Shown piece after piece: positions 8,097-16,390 of a stretch of 64,000 nt of DNA. Origin of the DNA: Alphaproteobacteria bacterium (GTDB lineage: Bacteria; Pseudomonadota; Alphaproteobacteria; UBA8366); assembly GCA_028281325.1 (NCBI GenBank), contig JANQKC010000009.1, positions 248,001 to 312,000 of the forward strand. The letters run 5' to 3'. Every line of letters starts with the position of its first letter. Position 1 is the first letter of the stretch. Below the pieces are notes generated by a model. It searched no databases. It saw nothing but the letters and a program-made list of their open reading frames with translations, and was not told the DNA's origin. Both the position numbers and the translations under genes were made by a program.

Positions 8097-9332
8097 ATGA
8101 CTTTTTCGACCATGTTCGCCGCCCCGATCGCCGCGATTCGAAGCCAGAGCCAGGCTTTCCAGGTGATCAGCGAGAACATCGCCAATTCCGTCACGCCCGG
8201 CTTCAAGGCGGCCGACACGCGCTTCCGGGAGGTGCTGACGCAGACCGCGGGAAGCGACTTCGCCAGCCTGGGCGGCGTTCGGCCGACCATCACGCATTTC
8301 ATCGCCAAACAAGGCCTTTTGGAGCAGACGGGCAACGACCTTAACCTCGCGATCAACGGCAACGGGTTCTTCATCAGCAATACCGAGCAAAACGGATCGG
8401 GTGAATACCAGTTGAGCCGCGCCGGCGAGTTCAACATCACCAGCGTGCTCAACGGCGCAACCGAAGAAGCCTACCTGACCGATATCAGCGGCAATTTCGT
8501 GCTCGGCTGGCCCGCCGACACATCCGGCGCTTTCGCCACGACCGACAACGTTTCCAGCCTCGAGGCGATCCGCGTGGACCCGGGGTCGACGCAGTTCGAT
8601 CCGATCGCCACGACGGCAGCGTCCCTGCAGGCGATCTTGCCCGCGAATGCGCCGACAGGCGCGGTGCGCAGCACCTCGATCCCGGTGGTGGATACCACCG
8701 GCGCGGTGAACAGCGTGGACCTGCAATTCACGAAGAACGCCGCGCCCAACAGCTGGGATTTGACGGTCACCAGCCCCACCGGCACGGTGACGTCCGGGGC
8801 GGCGGCGACATTGACTTTCACTCCCGCCGGCATTCTGGTGTCGCCCACCACGCAGTCGATCGGCCTGGACTTCGGCGCGGGCGGCGCAACGACCGTTGCG
8901 GTCGACATGACCGCCATCAACGAATTCGGCGGCGACTTCACGGTCCTGAACACGACGCAGAACGGCATCGAAGCCGGGACGCTGCGGTCGGTCTCCTTCG
9001 ACGAGGACGGCATCCTGCAAGGCCTGTTCTCGAACGGCCAGACACGGGCGCTTTACAAACTGCCGCTGGCCAGCGTCCCCAATCCGAACGAGTTGGCGCT
9101 GCGCAGCGGCACGCATTTCGCGCTGAGCGACGGCGCCGGCGATCTGACCCTGTTCGAGGCGGACCTGACCAATTTCGGCAGCTTCTCGCCGGCCGCGCTG
9201 GAACAGTCGACCACCGACATCGCGACCGAGTTCAACAAGATGATCATTACGCAGCAGAGTTATTCGACGGCGGTCCAGGCCTACACCACGATCGAGGAGA
9301 TGGCCCAGGTCGCGACCCAATTGAAACAGTGA
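8097..9332 (+). CDS. flgE: flagellar hook protein FlgE
   Basis: Extracellular flagellar rod/hook-family protein of 411 residues, which fits a short FlgE. The N-terminus has the conserved rod/hook motif with ISENIANSVTPGFKAADTRF-like sequence, the middle is a Thr/Ala/Gly-rich beta domain (NGNGFFI near residue 85; SFDEDGILQGLFSNGQ near 300), and the C-terminus is the hallmark helix EFNKMIITQQSYSTAVQAY followed by an amphipathic end. Start at 8097 follows GGAGAG; the frame is open further upstream but that part is uncoded spacer. A strong terminator follows. No other flagellar gene is in the window, so this is an isolated hook gene, possibly a paralogue. Confidence 0.85.
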   Translation: MTFSTMFAAPIAAIRSQSQAFQVISENIANSVTPGFKAADTRFREVLTQTAGSDFASLGGVRPTITHFIAKQGLLEQTGNDLNLAINGNGFFISNTEQNGSGEYQLSRAGEFNITSVLNGATEEAYLTDISGNFVLGWPADTSGAFATTDNVSSLEAIRVDPGSTQFDPIATTAASLQAILPANAPTGAVRSTSIPVVDTTGAVNSVDLQFTKNAAPNSWDLTVTSPTGTVTSGAAATLTFTPAGILVSPTTQSIGLDFGAGGATTVAVDMTAINEFGGDFTVLNTTQNGIEAGTLRSVSFDEDGILQGLFSNGQTRALYKLPLASVPNPNELALRSGTHFALSDGAGDLTLFEADLTNFGSFSPAALEQSTTDIATEFNKMIITQQSYSTAVQAYTTIEEMAQVATQLKQ

Positions 9333-9376
9333 TTTCGTGCGGGCGGGTGCATCCCGCACCTGCCTCCTCCCCAACT

Positions 9377-9408
9377 CCGGCGGGTTTCACGACCCGCCGG
9401 TTTTTTTT
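9377..9408 (+). terminator. intrinsic terminator after flgE
   Basis: CCGGCGGGT (9377-9385), loop TTCACG, ACCCGCCGG (9392-9400), then eight T residues: a textbook rho-independent terminator 44 bases past the flgE stop. The convergent recJ gene ends 16 bases further on. Confidence 0.92.
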
Positions 9409-9423
9409 GGATATGCGGCCGGC

Positions 9424-11187
9424 CTAACCTTGAACGGCCCCGTCGTCGATGATGAACTGGACCGATTCGCGGCCCTGCCACCGGTCGATCTTGATCTGCC
9501 CCGCCAGATGCATCGGCAAGCCGGTCGATTTCAGCAACGCATCGCCGAGCGGTTCGCCGACCGCGCGGAACGCGATCGCCTTGAGCCGGCCGCGCCCTTC
9601 GCCTCCCAGGAAACAGCGCACATGGTTGGTCCCAACCACATCGGCGTTCAGAATACGGGCGGACGGCAGGGCGAAACGCGGCCGTGCGTTGCCGGCGCCG
9701 AACGGCGCCAGCCGTTCCATCGACTGCACCAGGTCGATGCTGGCCCCCGCCGCATCCAGCGCCCCGTCGAGGCGCAGGTTCGGCGTCAGGCCGTCCGGCC
9801 CGGCGTCACGGGCGATGCGCTCGGCCAGGAACGCGCGGAAGGCGTCTTCCTTATCCTGGGCCACGGTGAAACCCGCCGCCATCTTGTGCCCGCCCCCGTT
9901 GACCAGCAGCTCCGACTGGCGCGCCGCAATGACGGCCGCGCCCAGGTCGACGCCGCGCACCGATCGGCCGGATCCCTTGCCGACCCCGTCCTCCATCGCC
10001 ACCACGCAGGCGGGACGGTTGTAACGCTCGCGCAGGCGTCCGGCGACGATACCGATGACGCCGGGATGCCAGTCCGCCGACGACGCATAGACCAAGCCGT
10101 CGGTCATTCCCCCTCGCTCGACCTGTTCGATCGCCTGCTCCAGGCATACGGTCTCGATCGCCCGGCGCTCCTGGTTGTAGCCGTCGAGCCGGATGGCGTA
10201 GGCCTGGGCCTCTTCCACATTGGATGTGCTCAACAACGCCGCGCCGAGCCAGGACTCGCCGACCCGTCCGCCCGCGTTGACCCGCGGGCCGAGCAGGAAC
10301 CCCGCGTGATACGCTTCCATCGCCTCGTTGACGCCCGCCACATCGGCAAGGGCCGCGATCCCCGCATTGCCCCGCCGTCCCATCACCTTCAATCCCTGGG
10401 TCACCAGCGTGCGGTTGAGGCCGTTCAGCGGCACCACGTCGCAAACGGTGCCGAGCGCCACCAGATCGAGCCATTGCAGCAGGTTCGGTTCCCGGCGGTC
10501 GCCGCCGTACCACCCCGCTTCGCGCAGCGTCCGGTTCACCGCGACGACCAGCAGAAAGGCCACGCCGACCGCGGCGAGCGCGCCATGCGGGCTGTCGTCG
10601 TCCAGGCGGTTGGGATTGACCACGGCCGCGGCCACCGGCAGCCGGGGCTCGGCCACGTGATGATCGACCACCACCACATCGAGCCCTTCCTGCGCCGCGC
10701 CTTCGAGCGGTTCGAACGCGGTGATGCCGCAGTCGACCGTGATCACGACCGCCGCGCCGCGTTTCCGCAACTCCAGCAGGCCCGGCAGGTTCGGCCCATA
10801 GCCTTCGCGCATGCGATCGGGGATATAGATTTCGGTCCGCGCGCCGGCGGCGTTGAAGAATCGCTGCAACAGCGCCGAAGAGGTCGCGCCATCCACGTCG
10901 TAGTCGCCGAAAATACCGATGACTTCACCGTCGCGCACCGCCGCGGCCAGGCGGTCGGCCGCCGCGTTCATGTCGTTGAGATGCGACGGGTCGGGCAAGT
11001 GATGCTTGAGGACCGGATTGAGGAAGTCTTCCGCGCTATCGACGTCGATCCCACGGGCCGCCATCAATCGACCGACGATTTCCGGCAGCCCGAAGCGCTG
11101 CGCCAACGCAAGGCCGGTGCGCTCGTCAACCTCGGGCAGTTCCCATCGGTTGCCGCGCAGGGATTTTTCGACGCCGAGAAATGCCGG
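9424..11187 (-). CDS. recJ: single-stranded-DNA-specific exonuclease RecJ
   Basis: 5'-3' ssDNA exonuclease of recombination and mismatch repair, DHH phosphoesterase superfamily. The DHH motifs are visible: GDYDVDGATS near residue 97, ITVDCG, and VVVDHHV; the DHHA1 domain shows GGHKMAAGFT, and the OB-like C-terminus follows. Length 587 matches the family. The start at 11187 is preferred because AAAGGG lies 8 bases upstream and the protein then begins like typical RecJ; a GTG at 11220 would overlap glpX. It is the last gene of a minus-strand run with glpX 11 bases upstream. Confidence 0.93.
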   Translation of the reverse strand, partial: PAFLGVEKSLRGNRWELPEVDERTGLALAQRFGLPEIVGRLMAARGIDVDSAEDFLNPVLKHHLPDPSHLNDMNAAADRLAAAVRDGEVIGIFGDYDVDGATSSALLQRFFNAAGARTEIYIPDRMREGYGPNLPGLLELRKRGAAVVITVDCGITAFEPLEGAAQEGLDVVVVDHHVAEPRLPVAAAVVNPNRLDDDSPHGALAAVGVAFLLVVAVNRTLREAGWYGGDRREPNLLQWLDLVALGTVCDVVPLNGLNRTLVTQGLKVMGRRGNAGIAALADVAGVNEAMEAYHAGFLLGPRVNAGGRVGESWLGAALLSTSNVEEAQAYAIRLDGYNQERRAIETVCLEQAIEQVERGGMTDGLVYASSADWHPGVIGIVAGRLRERYNRPACVVAMEDGVGKGSGRSVRGVDLGAAVIAARQSELLVNGGGHKMAAGFTVAQDKEDAFRAFLAERIARDAGPDGLTPNLRLDGALDAAGASIDLVQSMERLAPFGAGNARPRFALPSARILNADVVGTNHVRCFLGGEGRGRLKAIAFRAVGEPLGDALLKSTGLPMHLAGQIKIDRWQGRESVQFIIDDGAVQG

Positions 11188-11198
11188 CGCCATCGGCG

Positions 11199-12185
11199 TC
11201 ACCCTTTCGGTCCTGCCCACGTTTTCCGGTCGAAGTTATGCGTTGCGGAGATCTGCCGGACCGTGCCGGTCTTGGACCGCATGACCATCGAATGCGTTTC
11301 CGCGCCGCCGGCATAGGTGCGGACGCCCTTCAGCATCGTGCCGTCCGTGACGCCTGTCGCCGCGAACATGACGTCGCCCTTGGCGAGGTCAAGCAGGTCG
11401 TATTTGCGGTCGAAATCCTCAATGCCGCAGTTCACGGCGCGCTGGCGCTCGTCGTCGTTGCGGAACAGCAGTCGGCCCTGGAATTGCCCGCCGATACAGC
11501 GCAGCGCCGCCGCCGCCAGCACGCCCTCGGGCGCGCCGCCGCTGCCGATGTAGATGTCGATGCCGCTGCCGGGCTGCGCCGTTGCGATCACGCCGGATAC
11601 GTCGCCGTCCGAGATGAGCTGGATGCGGGCGCCGGCGTCGCGCACCGCCTTGATCAACGCCGCATGACGCGGCCGGTCGAGGATACAGACGACGATATCG
11701 TTGATGCTCTTGCCCTTGGCCTCGGCCACCGCCGCCAGATTCTCGGCAGGCGTTTTGTCCAGATCGACCACGCCTTGCGGCAAGCCGCCGCCGACGCCGA
11801 TCTTGTCCATATAAACGTCGGGCGAATTCAAGAAGTTGCCTTTCTCCGCCAAGGCGATCACGGCCATCGCATTGTTGCCGCCCTTGGCGGTGATCGTCGT
11901 GCCTTCCAGCGGATCGAGCGCGATATCCATCGCGGGACCGCTGCCCTGGCCGACTTCCTCGCCGATATACAGCATGGGCGCTTCGTCGCGCTCGCCCTCG
12001 CCGATCACCACGGTTCCCTGGATGCCGAGCGCGTTGAGCGCTTCGCGCATGGCGTCGACCGCCGCCTGGTCCGCCGACTTTTCGTCGCCGCGCCCCATCC
12101 ATTTCGAGGCCGCCAGCGCCGCCGCTTCGGTCACCCGAACCGCTTCCAGCGCAAGATTTCGCTCCGTGATCGCCGATGTCGCCAT
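11199..12185 (-). CDS. glpX: class II fructose-1,6-bisphosphatase
   Basis: GlpX-type phosphatase of gluconeogenesis (fructose 1,6-bisphosphate to fructose 6-phosphate), cytoplasmic, Mg/Mn dependent. Family motifs include WMGRGDEKSADQAAVDAMR near residue 30, VVIGEGERDEAPMLYIGE (Glu and Asp metal ligands), DPLEGTT near residue 93 and GSGGAPEGVLAAAAL. Length 328 is usual. The start follows TAGGAAG. It lies between hom (62 bases upstream) and recJ (11 bases downstream), an order frequent in alphaproteobacteria. Confidence 0.95.
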   Translation of the reverse strand: MATSAITERNLALEAVRVTEAAALAASKWMGRGDEKSADQAAVDAMREALNALGIQGTVVIGEGERDEAPMLYIGEEVGQGSGPAMDIALDPLEGTTITAKGGNNAMAVIALAEKGNFLNSPDVYMDKIGVGGGLPQGVVDLDKTPAENLAAVAEAKGKSINDIVVCILDRPRHAALIKAVRDAGARIQLISDGDVSGVIATAQPGSGIDIYIGSGGAPEGVLAAAALRCIGGQFQGRLLFRNDDERQRAVNCGIEDFDRKYDLLDLAKGDVMFAATGVTDGTMLKGVRTYAGGAETHSMVMRSKTGTVRQISATHNFDRKTWAGPKG

Positions 12186-12247
12186 AGTCGCTTCCTACCC
12201 CAATTCCAGCCAGTCCGTTATTTGGTTCCGCCCTTCGTCATGAAGGC

Positions 12248-13540
12248 TTACGGTCGTTCTATTCTTATCACACAGGGCCGTTCATGCACCGCATCCAATA
12301 GGGCTATGGCGTCGACCGCCCCCATCATCGCGGATTCCCGCGTCTCATGGGTGGTCAGGACCACGGGCACCGCCTCGGTCGCCGACCGCGCCCGCTGGAT
12401 GACCGCCTCCATGGAAATCTCGTGGTCGCGCAGGATGGCCGCCACGTCGGCGAAGACCCCCGGTTTATCGTAGACCATCAATCTTACATAATAAGGACCG
12501 ACATGCCGCTCCATCGGCGCCGAGACGATCTCGGTCAGCCGAGAGACCGGTACGCCGAAGGTCGGGGTGCGGCGCTCACACGCGATATCGACGATATCGC
12601 CCACGACCGCCGACGCGGTCGGCCCGGCGCCCGCGCCACGCCCTTCCAGCATCGTCGTCCCGGCAAAGTCGCTTTCCGATTCGACCGCATTCAAGACGCC
12701 TTCCACCGACGCGATCGGCGCGTCCAGCGGCACCATCGCCGGATGGACCCGCTGCTGCAGGCCGTCGTCGGTAACCTCCGCCGTGCCCAACAGCTTGATC
12801 CGGTACCCGAGCTCCTCGGCATGGGCGATGTCTTCCGCGGTGATATGACGGATGCCTTCCACATGCACGCCGTCGAAATCCACCTTGCTGCCGAAGGCGA
12901 GGCTGGCGAGGATCGCGAGCTTGTGGGCCGTATCGACCCCATCGATGTCGAAACTCGGGTCCGCCTCGGCGAATCCGAGCTCCTGCGCCTCGGCCAGCAC
13001 ATCGTCGAACCCGCGGCCGGTCTCGCGCATCGTCGTCAGGATATAGTTGCAGGTGCCGTTAAGAATGCCGTGCAAGCGGCTGATCCGGTTCCCCGAAAGC
13101 CCCTCGCGCATGGCCCGGATGATGGGGATGGCCCCGGCGACCGCCGCCTCATAGGCGAGCGTGACGCCGGCCTTCTCCGCAGCCTCCGCCAACACCGTTC
13201 CGTGCAACGCGATCAGCGCTTTGTTGGCGGTGACCACATGGCGGCCCGCGGCGATCGCGGCGTCGGTGACGTCTCGGGCCTTGCCGTCGCTGCCGCCGAT
13301 CAACTCGACAACCACGTCCGCGTCGGCCTGTGCCGCCATCGCGGCCGCGTCGTCGAACCATTGGTATGAGGACAGGTCGACGCCCCGGTCGCGCGACCGA
13401 TCCCGGGCGGATACCGCGGTCACGCGGAGCGACCGGCCGCATCGCGCGGCCAGCAGTTCGTCCTGCCGGGCCAGCAGGTCCAGCGTGCCCACGCCGACCG
13501 TGCCGAGTCCGGCAATCGCGAGTTTCAGCGGATCGGTCAT
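12248..13540 (-). CDS. hom: homoserine dehydrogenase
   Basis: NAD(P)-dependent homoserine dehydrogenase of threonine/methionine synthesis, 430 residues. The N-terminal Rossmann motif is AIAGLGTVGVG, the catalytic domain has GRHVVTANKALIA and ILNGTCNYILT, and the C-terminal ACT domain (VRLMVYDKPGVFADVAAIL) suggests feedback control by an amino acid. The ATG at 13540 overlaps the stop of the upstream aminotransferase in an ATGA, so the two are translationally coupled. The frame is open upstream through the aminotransferase gene, but that part is a shadow. Confidence 0.95.
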   Translation of the reverse strand: MTDPLKLAIAGLGTVGVGTLDLLARQDELLAARCGRSLRVTAVSARDRSRDRGVDLSSYQWFDDAAAMAAQADADVVVELIGGSDGKARDVTDAAIAAGRHVVTANKALIALHGTVLAEAAEKAGVTLAYEAAVAGAIPIIRAMREGLSGNRISRLHGILNGTCNYILTTMRETGRGFDDVLAEAQELGFAEADPSFDIDGVDTAHKLAILASLAFGSKVDFDGVHVEGIRHITAEDIAHAEELGYRIKLLGTAEVTDDGLQQRVHPAMVPLDAPIASVEGVLNAVESESDFAGTTMLEGRGAGAGPTASAVVGDIVDIACERRTPTFGVPVSRLTEIVSAPMERHVGPYYVRLMVYDKPGVFADVAAILRDHEISMEAVIQRARSATEAVPVVLTTHETRESAMMGAVDAIALLDAVHERPCVIRIERP

Positions 13541-14775
13541 CGGGCCACCGCCCGCCGCTGCGCCGTTTCGAGGTGCCGGTCCGTCTTCGCGAAGAACGCC
13601 TTGATATTGCGCACCGCCTGGCGAATACGCTGCGGATTTTCCACCAAGGCCAAGCGGCAGTGATCGTCGCCGTGCTCGCCGAAGCCAACGCCCGGCGAGA
13701 CGGCCACGCTCGCCTCTTCCAAGAGAAGCTTGGAGAATTCGAGCGACCCGATGCCCGAAAACTGCGGCGGCACCGGCGCCCACGCGAACATCGTCGCCTG
13801 CGGGCTGGGGACGTCCCATCCGGCGGCGGCCAATCCGTCGATCAAGACGTCGCGGCGCTCGCGGTAGACCTGCCGAATCTCGTCGACGCAATCCTGCGGC
13901 CCGTTGAGCGCAGCGGTGGCCGCCACCTGGATCGGCGTGAAAGCGCCATAGTCCAGATAGGACTTCACCCGCGCCAACGCCTCGATGAGCTGCGCGTTGC
14001 CGGCGGCAAACCCCATCCGCCATCCGGGCATCGAATAGGTCTTGCTGAGCGAGGTGAACTCGACGGCAATCTCGCGCGCGTGCGGCACCTGCAGGATCGA
14101 CGGCGGCGGATTGTCGTCGTCATAGTAGATTTCCGCATAGGCCAAGTCGGACAGGATATAGATGCCGTGGAAACGGCAGAAATCGACGACCTCGCCGAAG
14201 AAATCCAGGTCGACCACCTCGGCGGTCGGGTTCGACGGGAAATTCAGCACCACGGCCATCGGTTTCGGAATCGAATGGACCACGGCCCGGTCGAGCGCGG
14301 CCATGAACTCGACCCGCGCCTCTGGACTGGCCGCATAGGCCGGCAGATGGCGCACCGCCGCGCCCGCGATGATGAAACCGAAGGCATGGATCGGATAGCT
14401 CGGATTGGGCGACAGGATGACATCGCCGGGGCTGGTAATCGCCTGCGCCAAATTCGCAAGGCCTTCCTTCGAGCCGAGCGTCGCGACGACCTCGGTCTCC
14501 GGGTCGACGGTCACGCCGAACCGGCGTTCGTAATAGGCCGAGAGCGCGCGGCGCAGACCGGGAATGCCCTTGCTGTTGGAATAGCGGTGCGTCCGCGGAT
14601 TACGAACCGATTCGACGAGCTTTTCGACGATATGCTCGGGCGTCGGCGAATCCGGATTGCCCATGCCGAAATCGATGATGTCCTTGCCCGCCGCCCGCGC
14701 CGCAGCCTTCATCGCGTTGACTTCGGTGAACACGTAGGGCGGTAGACGCTTGATGCGATAAAAGGTTTCGTCCAT
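13537..14775 (-). CDS. alaC: PLP-dependent aminotransferase, AlaC-like
   Basis: Fold type I aminotransferase, 412 residues, resembling glutamate-pyruvate aminotransferase AlaC/YfdZ. It shows the N-terminal ARAAGKDIIDFGMGNPDSPT, the cofactor motif YSNSKGIPGLR, NFPSNPTAEV, and the Schiff-base lysine in SLSKTYSMPGWRMGF (K245). The ATG at 14775 is preferred over the TTG two codons upstream. It is coupled to homoserine dehydrogenase, so a role in aspartate-family metabolism (LL-diaminopimelate or similar) is possible; the exact substrate cannot be read from the sequence. Confidence 0.88.
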   Translation of the reverse strand: MDETFYRIKRLPPYVFTEVNAMKAAARAAGKDIIDFGMGNPDSPTPEHIVEKLVESVRNPRTHRYSNSKGIPGLRRALSAYYERRFGVTVDPETEVVATLGSKEGLANLAQAITSPGDVILSPNPSYPIHAFGFIIAGAAVRHLPAYAASPEARVEFMAALDRAVVHSIPKPMAVVLNFPSNPTAEVVDLDFFGEVVDFCRFHGIYILSDLAYAEIYYDDDNPPPSILQVPHAREIAVEFTSLSKTYSMPGWRMGFAAGNAQLIEALARVKSYLDYGAFTPIQVAATAALNGPQDCVDEIRQVYRERRDVLIDGLAAAGWDVPSPQATMFAWAPVPPQFSGIGSLEFSKLLLEEASVAVSPGVGFGEHGDDHCRLALVENPQRIRQAVRNIKAFFAKTDRHLETAQRRAVAR

Positions 14776-14968
14776 CCCCAAAAACCTGTCAATTCAGAAC
14801 GTTGCGGGAAACCGTCCCGCAGCAACACGGCGGCAGATGCGTCACCCGGCGTCATAAACAAAGGGCCCCGCGGAAGCGGGTAAAGCCGTCGCGCCTATGT
14901 AACGGGAAGGCATCGCGGAGTCGATAGCTAGTTGCGCCGCCAACGCCCTGAAATCACCGGATACAGAA

Positions 14969-14995
14969 GGCCGGTCACCGCCCGGGCGACCGGCC
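14969..14995 (-). terminator. possible terminator hairpin after the OmpA-type lipoprotein gene
   Basis: GGCCGGTC (14969-14976) and GACCGGCC (14988-14995) pair perfectly around an 11-base loop, starting 9 bases past the lipoprotein stop in its direction of transcription. Only a short T-rich stretch follows on that strand, so efficiency is uncertain. Confidence 0.45.
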
Positions 14996-15003
14996 GGGAC
15001 CGA

Positions 15004-16179
15004 TCAACCCCGGTCGTAATATTCCAGGTAGATTTCGGTCCGGCGATTGCCCGCCGCACCGTTGGGCGTCGTTTCGGAATAGATCGGGTTGCGGTCGCCT
15101 TCGGCCGTGACCTTCATCCGGTCGCGCGGAATGCCGGCGCGCACCATTTGCGAGGCGACGGCATTCGCCCGGTCGAGCGAGACCTTATAGTTCACCACCT
15201 GCTGCCGTTCGCTATATCGCTCCTGCGGCCCGACGCTAGAATGACCGATGACACGCAGCGTCCCTCCGGTCCGACGCGCCATATCCACCACTTGCTGGAT
15301 CACGCGCCGATCCGTCTCGGACAGGTTGGAAGAGCCGCTCAGGAAGTAGATCGTGGCGACCTGAACCGTCTTCAGTACGCCTTGATCGAGCGGCGTCGTG
15401 GGCGACGGGGCGGTCTGCTGACGCGGTTCCACCGCCGCCGTCCGCGGTCCGGTCCGGCTGACCGGCGCATTTTGTGCCGACCGCGGAACAGGCGGGCTTA
15501 TCCTGGCCACCTGTTCGGGAACGACGCGCGGCACGGATCCGGGCGCCGCGACTGCCGTGCCGGCGGCGGCGCGACCCGGCGGGGCAACGCGGGGTAAGGT
15601 TGGCGCCGGAGAGACCGACGGCGCGGCAGGCGCAGCGGCCGCGACCCGGTCATTCGCGCGGGATGCATCGGGCTGGCGGGCGAACGGCACGGCGACCGGT
15701 GCCGGCGGCGGTGCGGTCCGCGCGCGGAGCTGCTGATCGGAATATTGCGCGTTCTGCGTATCCGCGATCAGCCCTTCCCGCACCGCGTTGCGATCGCGCG
15801 CGGCGCGTTTCGATCCCTGCTCCCGGGGCCGTTCCGGAACCGACGACAGACTCGGATAGGCGCCGGACCGCGCAGCGTCGTTCTGCGCTAATTCGCCGCG
15901 CGAACGGGCGGAATTCGTTTTCGAGCGGACCTTTGCGCGCTGATGTTTCTCGGTCGCGGTGGCCGTCTCCCGCTCGTCCTCGTCGTCGCCGAACCAATTG
16001 AACGGGTTCATCGCCGAACCGGCCGCACTCAAGCCATCGGCCGTCGCCTCGCCGATGTCTTCCATCGTGCTGCACGCGCCGAACAGCAGGATCAGGCCAA
16101 CACACCCGAGCCGGGTCAACGCCTTACCGGCATCGACGCGGGTTTCCGCCTCCACAAGGCGCGAATCCCCAGATTTCAT
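15004..16179 (-). CDS. OmpA-family lipoprotein
   Basis: Envelope lipoprotein of 391 residues. From the ATG at 16179 (GGAG upstream) a signal peptide ends in the lipobox LLFGAC near residue 37. A long Pro/Ala/Arg-rich low-complexity linker follows (about residues 75-265). The last 120 residues are an OmpA/MotB peptidoglycan-binding domain: IYFLSGSSNLSETDRRVI, LRVIGHSS, LDRANAVASQMVRAGI, and NRRTEIYLEY. Such proteins tie the outer membrane to peptidoglycan. It is divergent from phaC with about 210 bases between starts. The open frame reaches 16371, but that extension has no signal and is not used. Confidence 0.88.
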   Translation of the reverse strand: MKSGDSRLVEAETRVDAGKALTRLGCVGLILLFGACSTMEDIGEATADGLSAAGSAMNPFNWFGDDEDERETATATEKHQRAKVRSKTNSARSRGELAQNDAARSGAYPSLSSVPERPREQGSKRAARDRNAVREGLIADTQNAQYSDQQLRARTAPPPAPVAVPFARQPDASRANDRVAAAAPAAPSVSPAPTLPRVAPPGRAAAGTAVAAPGSVPRVVPEQVARISPPVPRSAQNAPVSRTGPRTAAVEPRQQTAPSPTTPLDQGVLKTVQVATIYFLSGSSNLSETDRRVIQQVVDMARRTGGTLRVIGHSSVGPQERYSERQQVVNYKVSLDRANAVASQMVRAGIPRDRMKVTAEGDRNPIYSETTPNGAAGNRRTEIYLEYYDRG

Positions 16180-16390
16180 CACTCCAGTACCTCCGCCGTT
16201 GGGCTTTGTTTGGACAGCCCGGTGCACCCCATGCATCTTACGACAATTATGGCATGACGACCTGCGCCCAATGGTGTAAGACCTCCATGCTGCAACGCAG
16301 CACCGCCTCGGGGCGCACAGTGCCTTAAAATAATTAACCTTTAGATCGTCATACTTATGTTTTGCGGTCACTAAGTATAGGGAATGTAAT

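Noticed and set aside
7941..9374. 477-codon minus-strand frame antisense to flgE
   Set aside because: Low-quality composition and no start signal; flgE has a ribosome binding site, conserved ends and a terminator.
9337..11316. 659-codon plus-strand frame antisense to recJ
   Set aside because: Arg/Asp/His-rich composition without domains, typical of the antisense frame of GC-rich genes; recJ on the other strand has all DHH motifs.
13541..14023. Long upstream extension of homoserine dehydrogenase
   Set aside because: Lies over the aminotransferase gene in another frame; the ATGA overlap marks the true start.
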